A DNA stretch of 64,000 nucleotides from Tetracentron sinense. Its lineage: Eukaryota > Streptophyta > Magnoliopsida > Trochodendrales > Trochodendraceae. Below the pieces are notes generated by a model. It made no database searches. It saw nothing but the letters and a program-made list of their open reading frames with translations, and was not told the origin of the DNA. Positions 25,677 to 36,402 of the stretch are shown in pieces. The translations under genes and the position numbers were made by a program. The stretch's first letter is position 1. Each line of letters opens with the position of its first letter. The DNA lies in assembly GCA_015143295.1 (NCBI GenBank), contig CM026568.1, positions 20,218,607 to 20,282,606 of the forward strand, in the 5' to 3' direction.

Positions 25677-28600
25677 GTATTTATGCAACTAAGGCATGCA
25701 TAGGGTGATGTTATTGAACTGTGTTGAGAGTGCTGCATATAATGCTATGTGGCAGCACCCATCGAATTAGAATATTAAAAAGGATATCACATAGCGAAAT
25801 CTCTCGCCCTCAGCTGTCAAGATTTATCCTCCATTCTATTATCAGAATTCAGGAATAATGGGTATGTATTTTAGTCACTCCTATGGAATGTGAGTATTAT
25901 GCATTGTGCTCCATACACTCCTATTTTCTGTTAAACAACTGTTCAGATGTTCATTTGGAGCTCTCTCTTTTTTGCATAAAAAAATAATTATGTTAGCAAG
26001 CTAACTATTGCAGAGCTGGATGATCTTCCCTAGGTGTTGGAAATTGGATCTGTTGGAAAAGGCTTTAGTCATGGGGCCAAGTCTTTTTTTGCTCACGCAA
26101 CTGGGGTGAGAAATTGATTAATTCTTGCTACACAATATCATGCTCTTCTTCATTCGTGCTTCGACATTTTGCATCTATATCATTGTTGTAATTATTTTTA
26201 TTATAGTTGTCATTATCGCCATCCTCCTCATTATACAAATTCACATGAGATACTATTGTGAAGCTTGTCAGTTTGTTCATTTCAATATTTGGTGACTATT
26301 ATGTTTTTTCCTCAAGGACAACCAACGTGCTACACAAGGGAATCTGAATACTAAGGCCAATTAATTAAAACCCCTTCAAACCCAAGCAAACCAACCAGCA
26401 TTAGAAGTTTATGATCATTTTCTTAAATTATGGATCATTACTCTAAAGAATTTGCGGTGATCATCCGGCAGTAGTGATGCATGAAAGGGTTCAGTTCAAA
26501 ACTAAGCAAATTCCTTGCTATGAGTTGGAAGGTTTGATCAAAGTACTCTTCAAAGTCTTCCCACTTTCTTCATGTCGGCTCTCACCCTTCCTCGTTCAGT
26601 GGCTTATTCGATTGAAAGAAAACAGAGGGAGTTTCTTTGGAACGATAGAAGAGATCGAGGCAAATATCATCTCGTTGATTGTCTCAGTTGTGCAAGTCTA
26701 AGGATGCGGGGGGTTTGAACCTAAAGTCGCTCACTCAAATGAATAAAGCTTTATTAGGCAAGTGGATTTGGAGATTTGGAGAGGAAAGGGAGAGTTTGTG
26801 GCGGGCAGTGATAGTAGCAAAGTATGGGCAAATATCAGGCTGGATTCCAAGAGGAGTGAGGGGCTCGCACAGAGTGGGGCTGTGGAAGGGGATAATGGCG
26901 CATGCTGATTTAGTTGCTCCCTTTTTTAGCTTCCGGGCGGGAAGAGGGTCGGAGATTAGATTCTGGAAGGATATCTGGGCAGGTCACACGCGTCTTAAGG
27001 ATGATTTTGGTTCCCTGTTTGTTCTTTCCACAGATAAGGAGGCTCTTGTGGAGGATATGTACGAGAGAAGACCAGAAGGAGTTGTTTGGTGTCCAAGAAT
27101 GCGGCGGGATCTTAACGACTGGGAAATTGATGATCTCTCTTGCCTTTTGCACCGCATTTCCTCGACAGCTATAAATCCAGAAATTAGGGATTGCCAAAGG
27201 TGGACTCAGAGCAGCCACGGTCGTTTCTCAGTTAGTCTCTTCTTCCAGGCTTTGTCTCCATCTAGGGGGGGGACGTTTCCTCATAGAGCAGTGTGGAAGT
27301 CCGGAGTGCCCTCTAAGGTTTCTTTTTTCGTATGGACAGCTGCCTTAAATAAAATCCTGATGGGGGACCATCTTCAAAATAGAGGATGGAGCTTGGCCAA
27401 TAGATGTACTTTGTGCCGCCAAGCAGAAGAGACTGTGGATCATCTTCTAGTGCATTGCCCTGTTGCGAGGGAGGTTTGGTGTTCCTTCTTAGTCCATATG
27501 GGGGTGGCTTGGGTGTTCCCTTCTTCCTTTCGCCATCTCCTAGATTGTTGGTGGTGGGGCAGTAGGGAGGGCGTTTGGGAGACGATATGGGGAGTTCTTC
27601 CTGGGGCTATCTCTTGGTCATTATGGAAAGAGAGAAATCGACGCATTTTTGAAGACGTTTCAAGCTCAGTGCCCCATCTTTGTAACCGTATAAGGCTGAT
27701 AGTCATGGAGTGGGTAGGTGTGCACTTCCCAAGGGAGGAAATTCAAGACGTCTTGTAGGTTGGGGGTCTCTTGTTGTAGTCGGCTAGCATTTCAGTTTGA
27801 GTTTATTTTCTTGTAAGCTCAGCTGCTTCTGTCGCTATCCCGGTGGTTGGTTTGTTTTGTTTAGTTTTTCCTTTAATAAGATGAGTTATTGATCAAAAAA
27901 AAAAAACATCTAAGGTGTTTTGTAACCATTGAAAAAAAGGAAAATTTTTGGAAAGGTACCGGGTATCAGTTTTGTGGATCAATTACACTATGTTATATTC
28001 ATATAGTGACTTACACTAGAAAGAAGAAACTGCCCTCATTAGTGTTATGCTAGTTATGGTGCAAGAGATCGTGAAATTATGAGACAGCTGCCACGATTTG
28101 ATAGAGAATGGGTATTATCTCTCAAAATAGCAATCCTACATCAAATGTTTTTTCATGTCACAAAAAAGTGGCTAGAAGGCAACACTAGGTCCCACACAAA
28201 TGATTTATAAACTTCAACTCCCTAGGAAGTAGAAACATTTCGTAGAATTTATGAAAAGACCATGCAAAAATTTTGGAAATCATGGAGACATGGAAATCCA
28301 TATAAACATGAATTAAGATTTAAGAAAATGATAAAACAAGTGTCAATCATTAGCATCATCATTAGTTCCTTATCCCAAATATGAGGTCGGCAACACGAAT
28401 CATCTTCCACGTTTCTTATATATATATATTGGTACATTTGTCTCACCATTCCATTAAAAACCATGACTTTGGTCAAAGTGAGATCAATAATAAGTGATAT
28501 AAGCTGCCCCGCATGTTTGAGCTTTAGAAGTCAAATCTACACAAAAAATGGTCTATAGTCATGATCATAAATTAATGCACCAATATATATATATATATAT

Positions 28601-31297
28601 AATGTGGGCACATCACATTAAAATCATAAGACTCATCCACAAAATTTACATTGTTTTTCTAATTTCTTAAATTTTGAAATAATTTTTTATTTTGAAGTTA
28701 TAATAAGCACTTAAAATATACACTCATTTATAGAACTTTAGGTCTCTGATTCATTTTAGTTTTTTTAAAATATTCTAATCTAAATTATGTTTTCTATTTA
28801 AATGATAATATGAATATTTTGACATTTTAATACGACATGTCGACAAATAGTTTAATAAATGTAACTAATTCATTGGGATCCCTAGTCACTAATTATGGAC
28901 CATTATATTTTCGATATATTGATAATTGATACATTGTGCTTGATTTCACATATGTTAAAATATACTTAATAAAAAAACCAAAAAGAAGTGGTTGGTTTCA
29001 CAATAAAAACTCAAAAAATGAGCTCAAAGATGAAGAAATGTCTTTCACACACTTGGTCCATATTTCCTTACATGTTGATCAAAACCTTGTATTTATAAAA
29101 CTAAGTAACATTTCAGGGTGGACAACATAAAACATACCCGAACATTAGGAAATACTTTGGGAAATATTGTGATTTTTATGCTGCAGATAAGTTGTGTTGG
29201 TACCAGTGTTTTAAAAAGCGTGTGAGGCTTATGCCTCGAGGCTTGCCTCGGGAGCGAGGCTTAAGGAAAACACCTTGAGGCTTAACCATGAGGCTTAAAA
29301 CCCCATGAGGCACACACCTCATGTATTGAAGCTTGCTTCATGTCTGTGTACGTATTATACATTAACTAAAATTAGGAATTGAGACTTAAATGTCGTTTTT
29401 TTTTTCTATAATTTGTTATTTGTTTCAACTAATTTATATAGTATTTCTTATGTGTACATGTGCGCCCACATGAACACACACAATGTATACAAATACAAAT
29501 ACAAATACAAATATATATATATATATATATATATATGTCTCTCTCTATATGTATATATACGATAATTTTTCATTAACTTCTTCAATCTTTTTGCCATTTT
29601 TCTTATATTATATTTATTTGTTAAAAGGAGAGAGCATGAAGCTTTCTTGTAAGACTTAGGATTCACGCCTCGAGGCTTACGCCTCACGCTTCTTGAGGTC
29701 CTAATACCTCGCCTCATGCCTTAACGTTTTAAAACATTGGTTGGTACTAGGGCTGCACAAAGCCCGATTGGCCCGTTGGTGCGACTCGGCCTGAGATCGG
29801 CCCGAATTTTAGGCTCGAACAGGCCAAGCCAAGCCTAAAAAAAAGCCCGAAAACTCAATCAAGCCGTGCTCGGGCCAACCCCTGTGCAGCTCGGCCCGGC
29901 TCGAAGCCCGGTTCGATTGAGGTTTGGTTCGGCCAGAACTCGGCTTGGCTCGAATATTATTAAAAAAATAAAAAATAAATAAAAATATTATATATATATA
30001 TATAATATTATTATTTTTTTAAAAAAAGGATTCAAGCCGAGCTTGAGCCAAGCCAAGCCCGGCTCGAGCTTGAATCAATTCGGGCCGAGCCGAGCTTTGA
30101 GCCACGATTTTGAATTCAGGCTGAGCTTCGGGCTGCACTTTCAAGCTTCATTTCGGGCTGAGCTGGGCTTCGGGCCTCGATCAAATCCATTCAAGCCGAG
30201 CCGAGCCGGGCTTGGCCAAGCCTGGCTCGAATACAGCCCTAGTTGGTACCTGTGGTAACTCCCATTTCATAGGAAACATTAGGTCTATTCGCTAATCAGA
30301 GTGTGTGAATCAAGGTATTGAGCATCATTTGGAAATTTAAAGGATATGGAAATCTGGCTGCGTATTCAGCCACACTCGGGATTTTCCCTACGGATACCAG
30401 GGTAAGTCGAGGAGTTAGAGTTTAACACATGACCACAGGGAGCAAATCCGGGATGCTAACCAACTGCATGCTATTTATAATAATTAATAAAATTCTTACA
30501 TGATGATAGGTGCCCAAGATTTGCATTGAGGCAGGCTTGTTTATTTTGCCTAATTTTCCAGTGGGTTCTTATTGTAGGGTTCATCTGTAGTGGATGAGAC
30601 GTTGAATGCCTTCCAACATGCTCGAGATTCACTTGGATCGGAAAGTATTAAGATCTCAATGGCAAGTACTTCAAATCCTGGGATACCTCCGTCGTCATTG
30701 ATGTCATTCTTGAAGAAGGTTTGTGGCAGTAAATTCAATTTTCCAATTTCGCTTTTGATAATCCACAGTTTAATGCTTTGGCACAATTGAAATCTGTTGT
30801 AACATTTCATAGTTTCTGAAAAATCTGGTGAAATTTTGTGAAAAAATATGGTAAATGTTCACTTATTTTCCGAGAAATGTTTCAAGGGCATGATTACGCA
30901 CTGGTTATTGATGAGTGTATATGATAATCTGACAGCAAAGTTATACTATGCACTGTATGGAACATCCAGTGGTTATATAGTTTAAGTAAATAAACTGAAA
31001 TAGCATCTACAACTACAAAGAGTCAAATATTACATGTCACTCATATCCACATATAGTTAAGTTTTCCAAGAATTATTATTTTTATTTTTATTTTTATTTT
31101 TATTTTTTAACAATAATTTTCTTTTACAATTTACAACTGCTCTGTATAGTTGATAATCATAGTCACAAAGTCGGGATTCGGGAATAATTCGGAAGGGTTC
31201 AAGTTCGGAAAAAATCGGTAAAATTCGGGAAAAATTCATGGAAAAATTGGGATTCGGGAATAATTCAGCAGGGCTCAAGTTTGGAAAAAATCGGCGA

Positions 31298-31350
<53 letters not shown>

Positions 31351-34300
31351 AATATATCTAAGTAACAATTTGATTACATATTATACAATACAAGTAGCTA
31401 ATTGTCAACAATAATATGTTCATAATATCATTTCAACATCCAACAAAGCATCAAAATTTACCAAGACATCATCAACTCTTAATATTATCAACAATAATAT
31501 GTTCATAATATCATTTCAACATCCAGATCATTCCAACAAAGCATCAAAATTTACAATATAAGTAATAATTCACAATATAAGTAATAAAGCATGAGCATAC
31601 ATACAGTGATATAGTCATTCAAAACATGAGCACTAAATAATTCACAATATAAGTAATTAAGCATGAAAATACAGTCATTAAATCTCCAACTATTTGAAAT
31701 ATTGATTAAAAGAAACTATAAGTTATAAAAATCATTCCTCATCAGCCCCAAGGTAGCAGGCAACAGCACCCTAAGTTTTAAAAATAAGGTCTCCAAAAAA
31801 TCAAAACAAAAACAATTTTTGTTTCTTTTAATCACCCTTCAAAATAAATTCTGCAACTAAGATATTCACTTAGAAAATTTTTAAACTTTATATATTTTCA
31901 AAAGAAAAAAAATGGGAATGCTGTAACGGAGGCTATTAAGTGAGATTTAGCTCTGTATTGAATGAAAATATCGCTATTAACAGATGCTATTAAGTGAAAT
32001 AGTTGTTGACATTATTTTGAGGTCTTCGAAGAAAATGCTGTTGATATCATACCAAATCGAAATATTCATATAGTTCAGAATCCAGAACAAGACCCCAAAA
32101 CCAATTTAAACTCCAGTTCCAAGACCAAACCCTAATTTCCTGAACCTAAATACCCTCTACAGAGCCCAGACACCATTAATCTGTACAGATCTTCAAATAA
32201 AACGAAATGGGTATGGGCAAAACCCCATGCATGTGTGTGATCCTTCAATGACAGCTTTAGCTGGAAAACCCCATTTAGATTTATCGTGACAGTGTCTGTT
32301 CAGAGATCAGAGAGATCCAGGAAGGAATGGATAAGAGGGGTTTTGGAATTTCTTAACAGAAAATCTTCTGTTAATAGCCATTTTTATTTTCACATAATAA
32401 GATAATTTCATGATCTACAGTTGGCTATGAATATTAAGTATTAACAGAGGCTATTAAGTATTATGTGAAAAGAAAATGGCTGATTGAAGAGGTGGAAGAA
32501 ACCCTCTCTCAGAAACCCTATAAAGCCCTCTTCCTCTTCTCTTCTATAAACCCTATAAAGCCCCGAAATTTGTTTACAGAAGAGAAAAAAAATTTGGGGG
32601 CTTCATTCTTACAGAAGAGAGGAAACAGATCCAAAAAAAAAAGAAGAGAAAACAAAGACCCAAAAAAATAAAAAAGAGAGGCTTACCAGTCAAGAGCGTG
32701 GTAAGCCGTAACCTGCAACCCTTCTTCTTCGATGATGAAGACTGTGAGACTGTGAGAGATTGTCGAAGCCTGTCGAGGCGAGAGGCCTGCCAAATGCGAG
32801 AGGAGATAGGCGAGAGGCCTGCCAGATGCGAGAGGTAACCCATAACCCGCAACCCTTCTTCTTCTTCTTTTCCTCTTCTCCTTCTGTCGAATCGACGGTG
32901 ATGAACAGTAAAACCTAAGGGTTTTTTATTTATACAAGCTTTAGATTTCGTTTTTGCCCCTAACCATTTTAAAAATTTACAAAAAAAAACGTTTAAATCG
33001 CGTCTCTCACGCATTTCGCGATTTAAATGCGTTTTTCGCGATTAAAACGCGAATTGCCGAATTATTCATTTTAACACAATTAAATCGCTGAGGCCATAAT
33101 TCTCGTTTTAAACACGATTTTTTCTATAAAACGCCGATTATTGTGACTATGTTGATAATACTAGTAAGAGTAAAAACTGATGATTGTATATATACTTATG
33201 ATTAGAAAGTCTACTAGCTTAATTGTAGTTTTTTATTGTCTCTTCAAATTCAAAATATTTGCTGAAATATGAGATACAGTCGCAATATCTTGACCTATAC
33301 CTCAAAATGTTGCAAAAGATAAAGTGTGATCGCCCATGTTTCACCAATGGTTTGCGACATATTCGAAAATTTTGCATGGACGCCATAGGAAACTGGAAAA
33401 GTTTGGTGGAAATTTCACAGAAATTTAAACCACGGTCATTGTGGCTTAATCATTTAATCCTCAGCATTTGGCCTGCTATATGTTTTCTTTTCAAACCCAG
33501 AAAAAAGTTGCTGGAGAAAGACCTCCAATTTGTTAAGAGTGGCATCAACTTTTGAACCGAAATTCCGTACAGTTTCTTCTGTTTGATTAATAAATAAATA
33601 AAAAGCTCTGAAAGAGTTATTTTGTCAATGAAAAGAAAAATAGGGAACTTACTGAGAAAAGCTTTGTATAGAATTTGCCTTCAGACGTAATAAAATTGCT
33701 GATATGCCCTTTCGAGTAATGAATCAAATTGAGAGCTAAACTTCATTGAAGTTTCTTCTTGTTGATGTCATGTCAAAAGATCCAATAAATTTGCCTTAAA
33801 AAAATTATACAAGTTGTGTTGGCGATCAAAGTGTGTTGTGAATTGCAATACCTCCTCCGTCTTACTTTTTAATGACTGAAAAATGTACAGTTTGCATCAT
33901 TGAATATCAACAGCTGGGCAAAATCATCAAGCTCGTTTGGATTTTGATTTTTTATACGACTACAAAACCCTCTTGTTGTTTCTAATACCAGAAACTAGAT
34001 GACACAAAATGCATCCTCAAATAGGAAAAGACAGTGATATCAATTGCTTTTAACTATATCAAGCTTGACAAAGTGGTGTTGATCAGAACCATTATGTAAA
34101 TTCCAGTTTGTGCAAGTATATAAGATCAAAGTGTAACATGCTAAACACGTTTACGTTAAATATGATATAAAATAAAGGGGAATGATTTTTCAGTCAGAGG
34201 TTGGGATAAGCGAGCTTGTTTGGCCAGCATGCTTTGACCTAAAGCACAGGCCATTCAAGCTGGAATATGGGAATATAGTTTTCCCAACTACCACCAGGAG

Positions 34301-35759
34301 GATCTTTTGCTCAATTACTGTGTCAATAGCTGAAAACAAGAAAAATAAAATGATATTTCTGGTTGCATGAAAAATTTAGTACAAATAGTTGGTTTAGTCG
34401 ACCTTTTTATTGTCATAAATTATTTTCTCTATGCACAGAACTCTTCAACCTCTGGGGTTGTGTTGGAAGATTTTGATACGTCTTTCACCAACAAGTTCTA
34501 CCACAGCCATCTTGATGATCTATGTGAGTTAAAGCTCTATTCTTGAATGTTGCACATACACATTCCTATGTGAACAGTTATTTTTTTCTTATTCAGTATG
34601 TTATTCTAATGCAGCAAATATTAACTCCTCGGCAATAGTGGCAGCCGCTTCTCTTGTTGCCCGTACACTTTACATTCTTGCCAGTGATGACAAGAATTTA
34701 AGTACTCCAGTTCTCAGTGCTATTAATGTGAATGCCTCTCTGGTTGAGGAACTGGTTGGTTGCCTATTGAGCTGCGAACCAGGGCTCTCTTGCGGGCTGG
34801 TGAAGGATTATATTGCACCGACCGATACCTGCCCGAACCATTATGTTGGTGTTTTTATGCCTTCCTCCATGCCTTATCCTGAATATGTAGATGATGTCTC
34901 CCGGTTTGTGTGGAATTTTCTGGCTGAGAGAACATCTACTCCAAGGGAGAATGTTAGTTCTACTTGCTCACGTGATTGTAGCAACACAGGTGAAGTGTGC
35001 GTCAAAGCAGAAACAGATGGAAAGGGCAGTTGTGTTGTCTCCACAACCAGGTATTGTACAGATAAAAGCGAACTAAATAATTAATTACGTATCAGTTAAA
35101 TAGCAGACCAGTGCACATTTGCACATGCATTGAGATGCATCTAGAAGATATCTCCAAAAATCAATCAAATTGGATTATCAATAACTGTACAACCTGTTAT
35201 GTTCTCTGGATGATCCAAGTTACAGACTCTAGAAATTCTCCTTAGTACTGATGGTTATGTCTATACAATCGCTAGATCCCATTGTTAGAAGCACATTTGT
35301 TTGTCAGTAGTCTATTGCCCTTACAGTCTTCCAAAAGGATATCTTGAAATTAAGTGAAGCATGGATTCCCTATTTGGCTCTACTTGGTGATTAGCCAAGG
35401 TGATTCACGAGTCATTTCATGTTGAGTGTAATTATGTTCCGATTTTGCTGAATTTATCCACCGAGTTTTAGTAACATATAGTTAATCGTTTCAGGTACAT
35501 TCCAGCATACTCGACCCGGTTGAAGTTTGAATCTGGAACTTGGAGCCTGTTGCCCCAAAATTCCACTGATGTCATGGGGATGGTGGACCCTGTATGGACG
35601 GAGAGCTTTTGGAATGTGATTGGGCTACGTGTTTACACGGTTCAGAGTGCAGCTTATGACCGTTTCATTCTTCTAGGGGGTATTGCCATCACAGTTTTGG
35701 CTTACCTTGCAATTGTAGGAACCAGAGCCTTCATCAGGAAGACCCTTAAACAGGATTGA
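8614..35759 (+). CDS. NCT: Nicastrin, gamma-secretase subunit (16 coding exons)
   Basis: Exons: 8614-8689, 10361-10474, 10621-10735, 14412-14494, 14602-14678, 16539-16616, 16905-16976, 17136-17209, 18595-18727, 18842-18913, 22706-22825, 26034-26105, 30578-30718, 34439-34523, 34615-35050, 35495-35759. Frame is continuous across every junction and gives 670 aa, close to the usual plant length (~676). Residues 1-22 are a signal peptide. The ectodomain of aminopeptidase-like fold carries GEAWGYLGS at 306-314, equivalent to the GETFDYIGS substrate-docking motif of animal nicastrin; Glu and Tyr are kept, Asp is Gly. One transmembrane helix spans about 641-659, followed by a short lysine-rich tail. 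Nicastrin is the glycosylated type I membrane subunit of gamma-secretase with presenilin, APH-1 and PEN-2 in endomembranes. All introns are GT-AG except intron 3, which is GC-AG. Nothing suggests a pseudogene. Confidence 0.96.
8690..10360 (+). other. Nicastrin intron 1
   Basis: A 1.67 kb intron with donor GTGAGT and acceptor TTCAG. It contains open frames in both strands (minus 9181-9729 and 9723-10121; plus 10039-10360) with no recognisable domain. A poly-C run lies at 9931-9944. Some of it may be old transposon sequence, but no ends were found. Confidence 0.6.
10734..10741 (+). promoter_or_regulatory. Non-canonical GC splice donor of nicastrin intron 3
   Basis: Exon 3 must end at AG (10734-10735) for the frame to join exon 4 (FFS-R-VSND). 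The intron then begins GCATGA rather than GT. The acceptor is TTTCAG at 14406-14411. No nearby GT preserves the frame and the conserved residues. Confidence 0.75.
11650..12800 (-). mobile_element. LINE (L1-type) ORF2 3' fragment, antisense in nicastrin intron 3
   Basis: Read on the minus strand, 12590-12790 gives a broken reverse-transcriptase tail (YFMSLF.IP, KLHRDFL, WKKICSPKENGGLG in shifting frames). 11880-12120 gives the zf-RVT region (FKVSFFLWIATLNKIM..G), followed by a degraded NHLLLHC-like stretch. Frameshifts and stops show that it is dead. Ends and target duplications are not resolved. Confidence 0.75.
13690..13800. repeat. Fragment of a GC-rich 'gctcggctcgag' repeat
   Basis: A short stretch with repeated GGCTCGGCTCGAG-type words like those in the TIR element at 29748-30241. 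Termini and target duplication were not found, so it is probably a decayed relative. Confidence 0.4.
14930..15270 (+). mobile_element. LINE ORF2 fragment, sense in nicastrin intron 5
   Basis: The plus strand encodes a broken LINE ORF2 segment: an IFLWNERLT-like stretch near 14950, then LWRFGEEQDSLWREVV (15105-15155) and a following variable region to about 15270. The middle part is shifted and partly lost. It is paralogous to the better preserved copy at 26480-27905. Confidence 0.75.
16050..16292. repeat. 122-bp tandem duplication in nicastrin intron 5
   Basis: Two adjacent copies (about 16050-16171 and 16172-16292) share 'aatgagccacctcct', 'ggttgatcttaacaatcc' and 'agatgcttaactttg', with roughly 90% identity. 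Non-coding. Confidence 0.8.
17684..18191. repeat. 257-bp tandem duplication in nicastrin intron 8
   Basis: Copy 1 is about 17684-17940 and copy 2 about 17941-18191. I counted about six differences over the alignable ~250 bp, so the duplication is comparatively recent. It is non-coding; the short frames inside have no recognisable product. Confidence 0.9.
19988..20621. mobile_element. hAT-type MITE, CA(A/T)TGTTCTAAAAC family, nicastrin intron 10
   Basis: Termini CATTGTTCTAAAAC and (reverse complement) CAATGTTCTAAAAC. Flanks GTACCAAA (19980-19987) and GCACCAAA (20622-20629) are an 8-bp target duplication with one change. The interior contains many 'gactcgagt'-like words and a CT-rich tract (20200-20410). 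No transposase. Related termini occur in the element at 29214-29739. Confidence 0.85.
20964..21892. mobile_element. hAT-type MITE, TAGGG(T/A)TGTCA termini, nicastrin intron 10
   Basis: Begins TAGGGTTGTCAGTTTGGCCC and ends with the complement of TAGGGATGTCAATGGGCC. A perfect 8-bp duplication CTCTCAAA lies at 20956-20963 and 21893-21900. The 929-bp interior is rich in GGCCCGGCC-like words at both ends and has no intact coding sequence. Confidence 0.88.
21893..21984 (-). mobile_element. Short retroposon-like insertion next to the MITE
   Basis: A 13-bp direct repeat CTCTCAAACCAAG (21893-21905 and 21972-21984) flanks ~66 bp that begins with a T run on the plus strand (a poly-A tail on the minus strand) and contains a (CA)n tract. 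Read on the minus strand, AAGCGGTTACC slightly resembles a tRNA-type A box. This fits a 5'-truncated SINE-like insertion, but the body is very short. Confidence 0.45.
25635..25664. repeat. (TA)n microsatellite, nicastrin intron 11
   Basis: Pure TA repeat followed by (TGTA)n-like units to about 25680. The rest of intron 11 (22826-26033) shows no transposon ends that I could resolve. Confidence 0.9.
26480..27905 (+). mobile_element. 5'-truncated L1-type LINE, sense in nicastrin intron 12
   Basis: The best preserved LINE piece in the window. The end of the reverse-transcriptase region (FFMSALTLP.., ERKQREFLWNDR..KYHLVD) is followed, after a frameshift near 26690, by a 359-codon open stretch (26679-27758). 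That stretch has CKSKDAGGLNLKSL, LLGKWIWRFGEE and the zf-RVT domain (VPSKVSFFVWTAALNKIL, NRCTLCRQAEETVDHLLVHC). About 130 bp of 3' UTR and a poly-A tail (27895-27906) follow. It lacks ORF1, the endonuclease and most of the reverse transcriptase, so it cannot move by itself. A target duplication was not found. Confidence 0.88.
29214..29739. mobile_element. hAT-type MITE with CA(A/G)TGTTTTAAAA termini, nicastrin intron 12
   Basis: Ends CAGTGTTTTAAAA and (reverse complement) CAATGTTTTAAAACG. The 8-bp duplication GTTGGTAC is perfect (29206-29213 and 29740-29747). The interior has 'gaggctta.gcctcgagg' words arranged as inverted subterminal repeats and a (TA)n tract at 29513-29536. It belongs with the element at 19988-20621. 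Confidence 0.9.
29748..30241. mobile_element. Second hAT-type MITE inserted at the same site
   Basis: Starts TAGGGCTGCACAAAGCCC and ends with the complement of TAGGGCTGTATTCGAGCC. Flanked by GTTGGTAC (29740-29747 and 30242-30249), the same 8-mer that flanks the preceding MITE. Both halves are built of GGCTCGGC/GCCGAGCC words, with an AT-rich centre (29945-30025). Confidence 0.9.
31158..33151. mobile_element. hAT-type non-autonomous element (2 kb), nicastrin intron 13
   Basis: Ends CATAGTCACAA and TTGTGACTATG with a perfect 8-bp duplication TTGATAAT (31150-31157 and 33152-33159). The interior holds 'tcgggattcgggaataattc' repeats, a (TA)n tract (31302-31346), an ~80-bp direct duplication (near 31390-31560), and a right subterminal region with several AAATCGCG/CGCGATTT words. 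Short frames (plus 32465-32671, minus 32574-33014) have no recognisable domain. It is a relative of the element at 36125-36394. Confidence 0.88.
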
Positions 35760-36124
35760 GGTAAACTGAAGAAATTTTTTTATTTTAAAATTGGAATTGT
35801 GGGAATATTGGAAAAGAATCAAGCTTGACAGGTGTGCCTCCATGAATTAGAATAGACAAATGGTTTTGCTAATTGGCAGTGCATTATTAAGGTTGCACCT
35901 TTAGACATTCAATGGAAGGTTAAATTACTATTGTCAAAGTCAAAGGGCGTACCAGATAATGTTATCTAACTGGAACAATGCAACATTACTTCTCTCCATC
36001 GAGAGATGAACTAGGCAAGTATTATACAAACAGTTTTCCCCTTTTTGTCATAAACTCTCTTCTTAATTACTGTCATTTGCCCACTAATTCAGACTCGTAT
36101 TAAATGCCTTTTTCTTGTGCCAGG

Positions 36125-36394
36125 CATAGTTAACAGTTTTCTGATTTTTTTAAATACCCAACAATTAATTCATGAAGTATTTCTGACTTTTGCGGGAAAA
36201 ATTTTGACTTTTTCAAAAAAGCGCAAATTATTAACGACTTTCTGAAAAAGTTCCGAATAAGTATCGAATATATGAAATATACTTGCATAACATTTTCTTG
36301 ATTTATTTTAGAATATTCTAAATGTTGTCGGTATTTTTGTTTTTTGAAAATATTCCTAGACAAATTATTGCATAATTCCGACTTTGTGACCATG
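36125..36394. mobile_element. hAT-type MITE downstream of nicastrin
   Basis: 270 bp, from CATAGTTAACAG to TTTGTGACCATG, flanked by a perfect 8-bp duplication GTGCCAGG (36117-36124 and 36395-36402). Its right end (reverse complement CATGGTCACAAAGTCGG) matches the left end of the 2-kb element in nicastrin intron 13. It lies about 365 bp past the nicastrin stop codon, so it may affect the 3' UTR or polyadenylation. Confidence 0.9.
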
Positions 36395-36402
36395 GTGCCA
36401 GG

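Noticed and set aside
32465-33014. Frames on both strands within the 2-kb hAT-type element as a possible captured gene
   Set aside because: Lysine/arginine-rich low complexity, no exon structure, no family resemblance.
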